This document shows positions 1 through 7,162 of a DNA stretch of 11,843 nucleotides, piece after piece. Made by a program: the position numbers and the translations under genes. A model generated the notes under the pieces. The model had not been told where the DNA came from, ran no database searches, and worked only from the letters and a program-made list of their open reading frames with translations. Source of the DNA: JARYMI01 sp037444845 (GTDB lineage: Bacteria; Acidobacteriota; Aminicenantia; Aminicenantales; UBA8522); the NCBI GenBank assembly GCA_037444845.1, contig JBBILQ010000074.1, forward strand, positions 1 to 11,843, given 5' to 3'. Numbering within the stretch: position 1 is the stretch's first letter; every line of letters begins with the position of its first letter.

Positions 1-67
1 TGCGCCTTCAGGGACCGCGACTTAAGTGAAGTTATTTATGAGACGCACCACTAGGAGCAAAGCGCCG

Positions 68-140
68 AACCAATCTTTTATTATGGATGTCAATTCGGGC
101 AAAATACTGCGGCATGTTTGACATGACGGCATGATTGGTT
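68..140. repeat. Inverted and direct repeats around the first promoter
   Basis: AACCAATC at 68-75 is exactly complementary to GATTGGTT at 133-140, with 57 nt between the arms. CGGCATG occurs at 110-116 and again at 127-133, with a further CATG at 122-125. All lie upstream of or within the promoter at 118-146, and the second CGGCATG lies between the -35 and -10 boxes. The placement fits operator half-sites, but arms of 7-8 bp can arise by chance and no regulator gene is adjacent. Confidence 0.3.
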
Positions 141-146
141 TATAAA
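118..146 (+). promoter_or_regulatory. Sigma-70-type promoter, near consensus
   Basis: The -35 box TTGACA (118-123) is a perfect consensus. It is followed after exactly 17 nt by TATAAA (141-146), a five-of-six match to the -10 box. Transcription would start near 152-154, giving a leader of about 45 nt before the ATG at 199. It should drive the chimeric exported ORF and, through the 13-nt gap, the FAD oxidoreductase. Two copies of CGGCATG (110-116 and 127-133) flank the -35 box, and an 8-bp inverted repeat AACCAATC/GATTGGTT (68-75, 133-140) ends inside the spacer. These could be regulator sites, which is inference. Confidence 0.75.
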
Positions 147-198
147 ACCTTAGCCATCAAAATTGAAAAAAGACCTCCAGGAAAAAGGAGTTCCACCC

Positions 199-705
199 AT
201 GAGCTATTCCAAAACCATCATGAAGTGGTTCTTCGTTCTGGCTGTGTTTACCGGAGTTTTTGTTTCGTTCAACGACGGAACTAACTGGCAGTCGCTCCAG
301 CTCAATTTGCCCGTTGTTCCCATCCATGACCTGGTGGTCAAGGATGATGACCTTGTCGCAGCCACTCATGGCCGGTCCTTCTGGATCTTGGACGACCTGA
401 CGCCTCTCCGCCAGTTAGATGAAAAAGTCGCGACGATCGAGGATATTCTCATCCAGTCCAAGTCCAGGAGCAACCAGGATCCCCTCAATTATCCTATTAA
501 GCTGGATAACAAGATCGCCGCTCTGGCCGGCGTCGTAGCCAGCGCCGACGCCCGGCCTAATGATCAGAGCTATGAGCTTTTCCAGGAACTTGCGGCCAAG
601 GCCGACGCAGAGGTAGCAAAACTCAAAGCCGTGCTGGAGACGGACATTCCGGCCCTGAACGCGATGCTCAAAGAGGCGGGAATTCCGCATATAATTGTAA
701 GATGA
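199..705 (+). CDS. Internally deleted VPS10/sortilin-like beta-propeller protein (exported chimera)
   Basis: This 168-aa ORF starts at ATG 199, eight nt after the Shine-Dalgarno AAGGAG (185-190). A TTG 36 nt upstream is in frame but has no site. Residues 1-20 form a signal peptide (hydrophobic run FFVLAVF). Residues 21-70 match the last propeller blade and exit motif of large bacterial exported VPS10/BNR-repeat proteins (SFNDG.NWQSLQLNLP, PIHDLVV, ATHGRSFWILDDLTPL). Residues 75-168 match the extreme C-terminal helical region of the same family (SNQDPLNYPIKLDNKIAALA, then a heptad-like alanine/leucine stretch). Full-length members are around 1000 residues, so most of the propeller and the segment after LDDLTPL are missing. 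Both junctions are in frame. It has a strong promoter, a good ribosome site and no stop, so it may still be made, but a complete propeller is impossible. It may be a remnant, a reduced secreted protein or an assembly deletion. Family assignment is from recalled motif similarity. Confidence 0.7.
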   Translation: MSYSKTIMKWFFVLAVFTGVFVSFNDGTNWQSLQLNLPVVPIHDLVVKDDDLVAATHGRSFWILDDLTPLRQLDEKVATIEDILIQSKSRSNQDPLNYPIKLDNKIAALAGVVASADARPNDQSYELFQELAAKADAEVAKLKAVLETDIPALNAMLKEAGIPHIIVR

Positions 706-718
706 ACCTTGGCTATTG

Positions 719-2140
719 ATGTACGGAAAAATCGATCGTCATATCCTCAAGAAGCTGGGGGAGATTGCCGGCCAAGAAAACGTCATCTCTGACCCTGAGA
801 AGATCACCGACTACAGCCATGACGAGTCTTCCTCCCGCGACATCGCCCATCCACCCGATGTCGTTGTCAAGCCAGGACGGACTGAGGAAGTTAGAGCGGT
901 CCTCGAGCTGGCAAGCCGGGAGAGAATCCCGGTCACGCCGCGGGGAGGGGCGACCGGTCTCTGCGGCGGCTGCGTGCCTGTCCATGGAGGCATCGTCCTT
1001 TCCCTTGAGAGGATGAACAGGATAATCGAGGTTGACAGAGATAACCAGATGGCCGTGGTCGAACCGGGCGTGACCCTGGGCGAGTTCAGCCGCGCTGTGG
1101 AGGAAGCAGGGTTGTCCTTCCCGCCCCACCCTGGAGATGAGAGCGCCCAGATCGGCGGGCTCATCGCCACCAACGCTGGAGGAAGCAGGGCCGTGAAATA
1201 CGGCGTCATCAGGAATTATGTCCGCGGCCTTGACGTTGTCCTTCCTCAAGGCGGCATCATCCGTCTGGGCGGAAAGCTGATGAAAACGAGCACAGGCTAC
1301 AGTCTTCTCCAGCTCCTGATCGGGTCGGAGGGGACACTCGGAGTCATCACCCGGGCAGTTATCCAGCTCCTCCCGGGATTGCCGGTGACGAGGTCACTGG
1401 TTATTCCCTTCGCCGACATAGGAGCGGCCATCGAGACGGTTCCTTTGTTGCTCGGCCGGAAGATAACGCCGCTGGCCGTTGAGTTTATCGAGGCAGAGGT
1501 CATCCGCATCACCGAGGAATTCCTCCGCAAAAGATGGCCATCAAAGGCCGGGGAAACATATCTTCTGGTCATCCTCGATGCCTCAGGCGAGGAAGAGATG
1601 GACCGGCTGTCTGAGGCGGTGGCTGAAGTCTGCCTGGAGAAAGGAGGCGTTGATGTCTTCATTGCCGACACCCCGAAAAAGCAAGATGAGGTGTTAGAGA
1701 TCCGGAGCAAGATTTACGAAGCCATCAAGTCTCATACGATCGAGATCCTGGATATTTGTATTCCCCGGGCTGAGATCGCCGGGCATGTGCGCAAGGTCCG
1801 CGACGTATCTCAAAAGCAGGCCATCTGGCTTCCCACCTTCGGTCACGCTGCAGACGGAAATGTCCATACACATATCATGAAGGCTCGCTGCGCCGAAGGG
1901 AAAATGATCCCTCTTCCCGATGAGGAATGGCGGGCCAAAGTTGACCTCGTGCGGGATGAACTTTACGCTGACTGCCGGGCTAGAGGAGGGGTCATCTCAG
2001 GCGAGCACGGCATCGGGCTGGCCAAGAAGCCGTTCCTCTCTCTGGTTTTGGATGATGTCCAGATCAGGCTGATGAAGGAGATCAAAAAGCTCTTTGACCC
2101 TCACCTCATCCTGAACCCGGGAAAAATCTTCGATTCCTAA
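719..2140 (+). CDS. GlcD-type FAD-binding oxidoreductase (2-hydroxyacid dehydrogenase family)
   Basis: A 473-aa flavoprotein of the GlcD / D-lactate dehydrogenase family, which oxidises 2-hydroxyacids such as glycolate, D-lactate or D-2-hydroxyglutarate to 2-oxoacids. The N-terminal PCMH-type FAD domain (about residues 45-220) shows TPRGGATGLCGGCVP, the HPGDESAQIGG.IATNAGG segment and GSEGTLGVIT. The C-terminal FAD-oxidase domain shows FGHAADGNVHTH, SGEHGIGLAKK and the terminal LFDP.LILNPGKIF. Length is normal for the family. ATG 719 is chosen. TTG 716 is an adjacent alternative. Neither has a convincing Shine-Dalgarno. The start lies 13 nt after the preceding stop, so translation may depend on ribosomes finishing the upstream ORF. 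No GlcE or GlcF partner is present, so the electron acceptor is unknown. The family is certain; the substrate is not. Confidence 0.88.
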   Translation: MYGKIDRHILKKLGEIAGQENVISDPEKITDYSHDESSSRDIAHPPDVVVKPGRTEEVRAVLELASRERIPVTPRGGATGLCGGCVPVHGGIVLSLERMNRIIEVDRDNQMAVVEPGVTLGEFSRAVEEAGLSFPPHPGDESAQIGGLIATNAGGSRAVKYGVIRNYVRGLDVVLPQGGIIRLGGKLMKTSTGYSLLQLLIGSEGTLGVITRAVIQLLPGLPVTRSLVIPFADIGAAIETVPLLLGRKITPLAVEFIEAEVIRITEEFLRKRWPSKAGETYLLVILDASGEEEMDRLSEAVAEVCLEKGGVDVFIADTPKKQDEVLEIRSKIYEAIKSHTIEILDICIPRAEIAGHVRKVRDVSQKQAIWLPTFGHAADGNVHTHIMKARCAEGKMIPLPDEEWRAKVDLVRDELYADCRARGGVISGEHGIGLAKKPFLSLVLDDVQIRLMKEIKKLFDPHLILNPGKIFDS

Positions 2141-2283
2141 AAAAGTGACTCTCATCAAAAACGAGGTTCTGATGAGCTTGTCCAAAGGAGGGCCGGTCTG
2201 GGTCGAAAAGTTTTGAGGACTGGACAGAGGACGAGCTTTGCGCTATTTTGTGTTTGCGGTTGATGGAGGGGGAGGAGAAAACG

Positions 2284-3282
2284 ATGGCTGATTTAAAGAC
2301 GTCCTTCATGGGACTCGAGCTCGCCAACCCCATCGTCGTCGGAAGCTGCGAGCAGACCGGCAGCGTTGAAGGCATCGTCCAAGCAGCCGAGGCCGGCGCA
2401 GGAGCCGTTGTCCTCAAATCATTTTTTGAGGAGCAGTTCGCGGGCGAGGTTTCGCCTGAAGAAAGAGGGAGCTTCGTCTCGCCGGAAGCCATAGATTATT
2501 TAGAGAGGGGAGGACTGTTAGAGTACGCCACCAGGAATACGGCTCGGATGATCGAAGAGGCGAAAAAGGAAGTGAACCTGCCCATCATCGCCTCTATTAA
2601 CTGCCAGTCTTCCCACCTCTGGCCAAGGTTTGCTCGCCATTTCGAGGAAGCCGGCGCCGACGGCCTGGAGCTCAACATCTATTTTCTTCCTTTCGGCCCT
2701 CAAACTCCTGGCTCTGAGTATGAGAAGTCCCACATCGAGATCATGGAGGAGGTCAAGAAATCCGTTTCTATTCCTGTTTCGGTCAAGCTGTCCTCGGGCC
2801 TTACCGCTCTGCCCCATCTGAGCAAGAAGCTGGCAGAAGCCGGATGTCAGGCTCTCGTCTACTTTAACTGGTTTCTCCAACCCGATATCAATATCTCAAA
2901 CCTTAAGACGCGGACCATCATCGGCAAGGGCGACTTCCACCAGGCGTTGCGCTGGGTCGCTCTGTGCGCAGGCCGGGTTGGATGCGATATCGCTTCCTCC
3001 GGCGGGGTGCGCGGGCCCGACCACGTCATCAAGTTGATCCTGGCTGGCGCTTCGGCTGTTCAGGTGGCCTCGCTTTTCCTGACAAAGGGATTAACGGCGC
3101 TCCCCGGGTTGCTCGACGGGCTCAAGGCCTGGATGGAGGAGCACGGTTATCAGTCGCTTGAGGATTTCCGCGGCGAACTTTCCTGGAAAAGGCAACAGCT
3201 TGCTTTCCACGAGCCCCGTGATGCTGAAGCCTTTTTCCGGTCGCAGTACATAAAAGCCTACATATCCAAATTTAGGATTTAG
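2284..3282 (+). CDS. Dihydroorotate dehydrogenase-like flavoprotein lacking the catalytic Cys/Ser
   Basis: A 332-aa TIM-barrel protein of the dihydroorotate dehydrogenase-like group (COG0167, resembling PRK07565-type proteins). ATG 2284 is chosen because a GGAGG-rich Shine-Dalgarno (2266-2277) precedes it; GTG/TTG codons farther upstream in this frame have no such site. Family marks are the N-terminal GLELANPIVVGS, a lysine in VVLKSFFEEQ (K45), VSVKLS (K168) and the phosphate-binding SSGGVRG.DHVIKLILAGA.AVQVAS. In genuine dihydroorotate dehydrogenases the ELN strand leads to SCPN, with the catalytic base Cys or Ser nearby. Here it reads LELNIYFLPFG, without a Cys or Ser at that position. FMN binding is likely, but pyrimidine synthesis activity is doubtful. 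It is followed 8 nt later by the ACT-domain gene, whose ribosome site overlaps this stop. The 143 nt before it hold no convincing gene. Confidence 0.82.
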   Translation: MADLKTSFMGLELANPIVVGSCEQTGSVEGIVQAAEAGAGAVVLKSFFEEQFAGEVSPEERGSFVSPEAIDYLERGGLLEYATRNTARMIEEAKKEVNLPIIASINCQSSHLWPRFARHFEEAGADGLELNIYFLPFGPQTPGSEYEKSHIEIMEEVKKSVSIPVSVKLSSGLTALPHLSKKLAEAGCQALVYFNWFLQPDINISNLKTRTIIGKGDFHQALRWVALCAGRVGCDIASSGGVRGPDHVIKLILAGASAVQVASLFLTKGLTALPGLLDGLKAWMEEHGYQSLEDFRGELSWKRQQLAFHEPRDAEAFFRSQYIKAYISKFRI

Positions 3283-3290
3283 GGGGGATC

Positions 3291-3674
3291 ATGGAACGGA
3301 TCACAGAAATTTTTGTCGTTTTGGAAAATCGCCCGTCTAAGCTGGGCGAGCTCTGCGGTCATCTTGCGGAAAATGACATCAACATCGAGGCCATCGGCGT
3401 TTTTCAGGACGCGGCCAAGCTCTACGTAAAGAATGTCAGCAAGGCGATGAAGGTTCTAAACCGGCTGAACTACACGACAGAACTGCGAGACGTGCTCAGG
3501 ATTGACCTGGAAAACAGGCCCGGCGCCCTTGCTGAGGTGACGTCAAAACTGGGCAACAAGGGGATCAATATTGAATACTGCTACGGGACATTGAGCCGAA
3601 AAGGGGACACGACCTCCGTCATCCTCGACGTTTCTGATATTGATAAAGCTCTGGCTGTCCTGGGCGAAGGGTAG
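3291..3674 (+). CDS. Tandem ACT-domain protein
   Basis: A 127-aa cytoplasmic protein made of two ACT domains and little else. Domain one covers about residues 5-65 (ITEIFVVLENRPSKLGELCGHLAENDINIEAIGVF). Domain two covers about 68-127 (RIDLENRPGALAEVTSKLGNKGINIEYCYGT). Both contain the ENRP..L turn and a glycine/asparagine-rich helix start typical of ACT ligand-binding interfaces; domain two is closer to consensus. ACT domains bind amino acids and usually regulate amino-acid enzymes in trans or as fused domains. The ATG is preceded by AGGGGGG (3281-3287) that overlaps the stop of the DHOD-like gene, so the two are almost certainly co-translated. It may be a regulatory subunit or sensor for its neighbours, which is inference. 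Confidence 0.85.
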   Translation: MERITEIFVVLENRPSKLGELCGHLAENDINIEAIGVFQDAAKLYVKNVSKAMKVLNRLNYTTELRDVLRIDLENRPGALAEVTSKLGNKGINIEYCYGTLSRKGDTTSVILDVSDIDKALAVLGEG

Positions 3675-3700
3675 ACTCTGTCTCTTGTTTTCAAGCAGCA

Positions 3701-4462
3701 TCAGGCTTTCTTCTGCTCCAGTGCTCTGGCCAACGTTTCCATCAGGCCGGCATAGTTAACAGGCTTGGCGATGAACTTTTCCAGGTGGGGAGTGTTCTGG
3801 CTCATTTTTTGGATGACTGTCTTGGGAGCAAGGATAAAGAGAGGAATACGCTTGAGTGTTTCGTCGGTGCTCAACCTGCGGATGCTGTCATGGCCGTCAT
3901 CGCGTGAGGTGAGGAAGTCCATGAGGATAACGTCGGGCTGGTCTGCAAACGCCGCTTTCAGCCCTTCTTTTGCCGTGGAAGAAAAGGAGACATTGTAGCC
4001 TGCCTGTTTCAGCTTTGGTTCAATTGCGTTGACGAAATTGAGGTCTTTGTCGATAACCAGAATATTCCCCTTTGCCTGGCCCGTCTCTTCCTGTTCCATG
4101 AGGGCGCTTTTGATCATTTCAAGAAGGACGTCCGGGTTGTAAGGCTTGGTTAAGTAGTACTTGGCGCCCTTTTCTAACCCCTTGAGTTCATCCGCCTGGC
4201 CAGTCCTTGCTGTCAAGTAAATAATGGGGATGGCCCACGTTAGAGTTGATTTTTTGAGCATGTCGCAGACCGCATGCCCATTCATGCCCGGCATCATGAT
4301 GTCCAGGATGATCAGGTCGGGCTTCTCGCGCCGGGCTGTTTGCACTCCCTTGGGACCGTCTTCGGCGGCCAGGACTTCATAGCCCGCAATCTGGAGCCTG
4401 GTCGTGAGCATTTTGACAAAGTCGAATTCGTCGTCGATGATCAGAATACGTTTCTTGGCCAT
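3701..4462 (-). CDS. Tandem-receiver response regulator, second receiver degenerate
   Basis: Two CheY-like receiver domains without any output domain. ATG 4462 (MAKKRILIIDDE, 253 aa) is chosen because AAGGA (4470-4474) lies 7 nt upstream. ATG 4486 and ATG 4468 are in frame but lack usable spacing. Receiver one (residues 5-122) is complete: acidic D10/D11, phospho-acceptor D54 in ILDIMMPG, T84 and K106 in LTKPYNP. Receiver two (132-250) keeps D138, D182 and K233, but the second acidic position is lysine (VIDKD, K139) and the conserved Thr/Ser is alanine (LAPK, A212). It is therefore unlikely to be a normal phospho-switch. This is the last gene of the signalling operon, 133 nt after the preceding stop, and it converges on the ACT gene with a 26-nt gap. 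Confidence 0.85.
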   Translation of the reverse strand: MAKKRILIIDDEFDFVKMLTTRLQIAGYEVLAAEDGPKGVQTARREKPDLIILDIMMPGMNGHAVCDMLKKSTLTWAIPIIYLTARTGQADELKGLEKGAKYYLTKPYNPDVLLEMIKSALMEQEETGQAKGNILVIDKDLNFVNAIEPKLKQAGYNVSFSSTAKEGLKAAFADQPDVILMDFLTSRDDGHDSIRRLSTDETLKRIPLFILAPKTVIQKMSQNTPHLEKFIAKPVNYAGLMETLARALEQKKA

Positions 4463-4595
4463 GTCCATATCCTTCTGCCCGGCCATTCTATCTCAACCAA
4501 GGCAGCTATGCAACCGAGTCACGATCATCGCCACAAGCGCTTTCCCTGTCCTCTGGTTTAGTCGCACGAGAAAAGAAAGAAGCGCGGCTGACATC

Positions 4596-5585
4596 TCACT
4601 GTCCGATGATTGATTCGATGATGTAGGTGAGGTCTTCCGGGTCGATCGGTTTAGCGATAAAACCCTGAGCGCCAAGCTCTTTGGCCTTTTCCTCCATTTT
4701 TTTTGGCGAGAACAGGCTGGACATGAGGAAGACGGGGATGAACTGAGTTTCCGGGGCTTTTCTCAGGCTGGCCAGGACGTTTTCTCCGCCCCCGGCTGGA
4801 AGGACGAGGTTCATAAGGATTAAGTCCGGCTTTTTTTGAAAGGCGTGTTTCAACCCGCTTATTCCATCGAGAGCAACGGTTACCTCATAGCCGCGGCTGG
4901 CAAGAGTCGCTGTCATCGTCCGGCCGAAGACCGTGTCGTCGTCCATGATTAAAATGGCCTTAGGCCCGGCCGCCTTGGAGGCCGGCTGTTTCAGTTTTTC
5001 CTCTCCGGCTTGAGGGGTCTTCTTCAAAGGCATCTTGAAATCGGAAAGAGTCGTTTTCATCAGGTCGTCTATTTTCTTCCCGTCTTTGTCAGTCGCTTTA
5101 AGCTTCTTCTCCTTTGGCCCGGGAAAAGGTTTCGCCCTGAACTCCTTTTCTATTCGAAGAATTTCTTCCTCGAAGCGCCGGGGCGTCTCAGCCCCGGGCT
5201 TGGCTTTTTCTTCCGGCTCCTCGACAGCGACGAATTTCTCGATCGTCCTGAAAAGCTCTCTGGGGTCATAAGGCTTCTTGACGTAGGCGGTAATCCCTTC
5301 CTGGGAGCAGGCCTTAATGAAATCTGGCGACCCCATAGCCGAGAGAGCGATGATGGGAATGTGCCGGGTCTCCGTGTTCTGCTTGAGCTTGATTGTGGCA
5401 TCGAGGCCGTGCATATCAGGCAAAATCATGTCCATAAGGATGAGCTGGGGCTTCTCCTTCTTGGCCAGCTCAATGCCTTCTTTGGCCTTGCCCACGGACA
5501 TAACCATATATCCCCGGGCCTCCAGTCGCAGCTTGATCAGTTTATTCTGATCGGGCTCATCTTCGATGACCAGGATCTTGGCCAT
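4596..5585 (-). CDS. Tandem-receiver response regulator, second receiver Asp-to-Asn
   Basis: A 329-aa cytoplasmic protein with two receiver domains joined by a long charged linker. Receiver one (residues 2-120) looks functional: E8/D9, phospho-acceptor D52 in LMDMILPDMHG, S82 and K104 in KKPYDP. Residues about 121-208 form a lysine/glutamate/proline-rich linker with short helical stretches. Receiver two (209-328) keeps the acidic triplet D215-D217, Ser 289/290 and K312 (AKPIDP), but the phospho-acceptor position reads LILMNLVLP. N259 is encoded by AAC, so it cannot be phosphorylated at the canonical residue. There is no DNA-binding or enzymatic output domain. The start lies 12 nt after the kinase stop with a weak GGGAAG site, so the two genes are co-transcribed and this protein is the likely first partner of the kinase. 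Confidence 0.86.
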   Translation of the reverse strand: MAKILVIEDEPDQNKLIKLRLEARGYMVMSVGKAKEGIELAKKEKPQLILMDMILPDMHGLDATIKLKQNTETRHIPIIALSAMGSPDFIKACSQEGITAYVKKPYDPRELFRTIEKFVAVEEPEEKAKPGAETPRRFEEEILRIEKEFRAKPFPGPKEKKLKATDKDGKKIDDLMKTTLSDFKMPLKKTPQAGEEKLKQPASKAAGPKAILIMDDDTVFGRTMTATLASRGYEVTVALDGISGLKHAFQKKPDLILMNLVLPAGGGENVLASLRKAPETQFIPVFLMSSLFSPKKMEEKAKELGAQGFIAKPIDPEDLTYIIESIIGQ

Positions 5586-5597
5586 TCTTGCTTCCCG

Positions 5598-7136
5598 TCA
5601 ATCGCTAATCCATTTGCCTAATTCCACGGCTTCCTCTGGGTAGGAGAGAACCCTCGTCTCGAGGCGGGCCCTCTCCTTGAGGAACTCGTTGGCGGCGATG
5701 TACTGCCTGATGTTTTCTCTCATCCTCTCCAGAACGAAGGGAGCGTCCTTTTTCTTGGTATCGGGAAGAATAAGGTAAAAACTCCCTTTATCGTACAGGA
5801 CCGAGTCCCCGCTCCGGCGCAGAGACTTCCTCAGGAGGTCTTCTATCTCCGCCACTGCACGTTCGGTTTTTCCCCGAGATTCCTGGCTGAACTCCCGCAG
5901 GTTGGCCAGGGAGAAAATGAGCACAGAAAAATAGCTCTTCCTCCCCGCAGCCTCCCGGATCATCGTGGAGACGTATTCATTTAGTCGTTCTTCGAAACTC
6001 AGTTTTGGAAGGCTGAAGCTTACCTTGGTCCCTTGGCCTGGTTCGCTTTCAGCCCAGATTCGGCCCCTGTGGAGCTCGACCAGACCCTTGACGATGGACA
6101 GGCCGAGGCCCGTTCCCTTCTCCCCGGGACCGTCTTTCCGGCCGAACTGCGTGAACTTATCAAAAATCTTGGGAAGGTCGAGAGGTTCTATCCCGATGCC
6201 AGAATCCCGGACGAAGCAGACGAACTCTTTCTCTTTTTCCTCTGCGGCAATTTCTATGTATCCCTGGCGCGTGAACTTGACGGCGTTATCGACCAAGTTC
6301 GTGAAGATCTGGTTGAGCTTGTCTTCATCGGCGTAAACACGGATTCCCGTTTCGGGAAAGTCAACTCTCAATTCCAGGCCTTTGTCCTTTGCCTTGGGTT
6401 CAAAAGCCTGCGCGATCATCCTGATCAGAACGGCAAGATCGGTCTCTTCTTTCTTGAGATCGGCCTTTCCGGCCTCCATCTTGGACACGTCGAGGAGGCT
6501 ATTGATGATCCTGGCCAGCCTCTCGATGTTGGTCCTGGCGATTTCCAGGATCTCGGTCTGCTGGTCGTTGATGTCCCCCCGGACTTTTTCCAGAATCAGG
6601 CTGACCGCTTCTTTGGTGATTGAAAGAGGGGTGCGCAGCTCGTGGGAGACTGTGTTGATGAAATCGTCCTTGAGCTTATCCAGGCGGATATGCTTTTCCA
6701 CCTCGAGCTTGAGCTTTGCGGCCTGCTTGCGCTCGGTGGTATCGCGGATTGTCACCAGGAGGGCAGGCTGATCCTGCCAGATGATGTCAACGACTTGCAT
6801 CTCTCCCGTCCTCGTCTGTCCATCGGCCTGGTTGATTTCGATTTCCTCGGGTTTGCCGCGGTCAAGCGGATAGCCGAAAGGCTTTCCCAGGAAGTCCTTC
6901 TCCGCGCGGCCGAAGAGCCGAGCCGACGCCGGGTTAGCGAAAATGACCAGCCCTTTCTTATCGACGATGAGGATGGAATCGGCCGTCTGGCCGATGATGC
7001 TGAAGAAGCGGGCTTCGATTGCGGCTAGCTGTTTGACCAGGCTGTCAACCTGGGACTGGGGGGAAGTCCCGCCAGAAGAGGGGAGGCGGCGCTTTTTTTT
7101 AAAACTTGAGAATCCGGCCCGGATGAAACCTGGCAT
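5598..7136 (-). CDS. Soluble PAS sensor histidine kinase with degenerate GGDEF-like tail
   Basis: A 512-aa histidine kinase with no membrane segment, so it senses a cytoplasmic signal or a partner. Order: basic N-terminus, short coiled coil (about 28-42), PAS domain (about 43-135, ending VTIRDTTERKQ), HisKA with the phospho-accepting H165 in NTVSHELRTPLS, and HATPase_c with N-box NLVDNAVKFT (280-289), G1 DSGIGIE (311-317) and G2 GTGLGLSIV (341-349). Residues about 395-505 resemble the fold of a GGDEF domain (SVLIFSLANLREF, RRSGDSVLYDKGSFYLILPDT, RLETRVLSYPEEA), but the signature position reads KGSFYL. It should have no cyclase activity. ATG 7136 has no good Shine-Dalgarno. It lies 26 nt after the PPC gene stop and 12 nt before the first receiver protein, which supports one operon. 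Confidence 0.9.
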   Translation of the reverse strand: MPGFIRAGFSSFKKKRRLPSSGGTSPQSQVDSLVKQLAAIEARFFSIIGQTADSILIVDKKGLVIFANPASARLFGRAEKDFLGKPFGYPLDRGKPEEIEINQADGQTRTGEMQVVDIIWQDQPALLVTIRDTTERKQAAKLKLEVEKHIRLDKLKDDFINTVSHELRTPLSITKEAVSLILEKVRGDINDQQTEILEIARTNIERLARIINSLLDVSKMEAGKADLKKEETDLAVLIRMIAQAFEPKAKDKGLELRVDFPETGIRVYADEDKLNQIFTNLVDNAVKFTRQGYIEIAAEEKEKEFVCFVRDSGIGIEPLDLPKIFDKFTQFGRKDGPGEKGTGLGLSIVKGLVELHRGRIWAESEPGQGTKVSFSLPKLSFEERLNEYVSTMIREAAGRKSYFSVLIFSLANLREFSQESRGKTERAVAEIEDLLRKSLRRSGDSVLYDKGSFYLILPDTKKKDAPFVLERMRENIRQYIAANEFLKERARLETRVLSYPEEAVELGKWISD

Positions 7137-7162
7137 GAGAAATCTGCTCGCGACGTCCGAGC

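Noticed and set aside
2151..2176. Inverted repeat CTCATCA/TGATGAG with a 12-nt loop after the FAD oxidoreductase stop
   Set aside because: A 7-bp stem without G/C richness or a following T-run on the plus strand, so not a convincing terminator. Kept only as a possible weak hairpin.
2172..2216. 14-codon ORF (MSLSKGGPVWVEKF) in the gap before the DHOD-like gene
   Set aside because: It is very short and without a ribosome site at the proper distance; most likely chance.
3675..3720. Possible bidirectional terminator between the converging operons (AGCAG/CTGCT)
   Set aside because: The stem is only 5 bp with a 14-nt loop, no T-run flanks it, and the second arm lies inside the receiver gene.
5010..6623. 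Long plus-strand frames opposite the kinase and receiver genes
   Set aside because: These are antisense shadows of well-supported genes. Their translations show no recognisable domain and they lack start signals.
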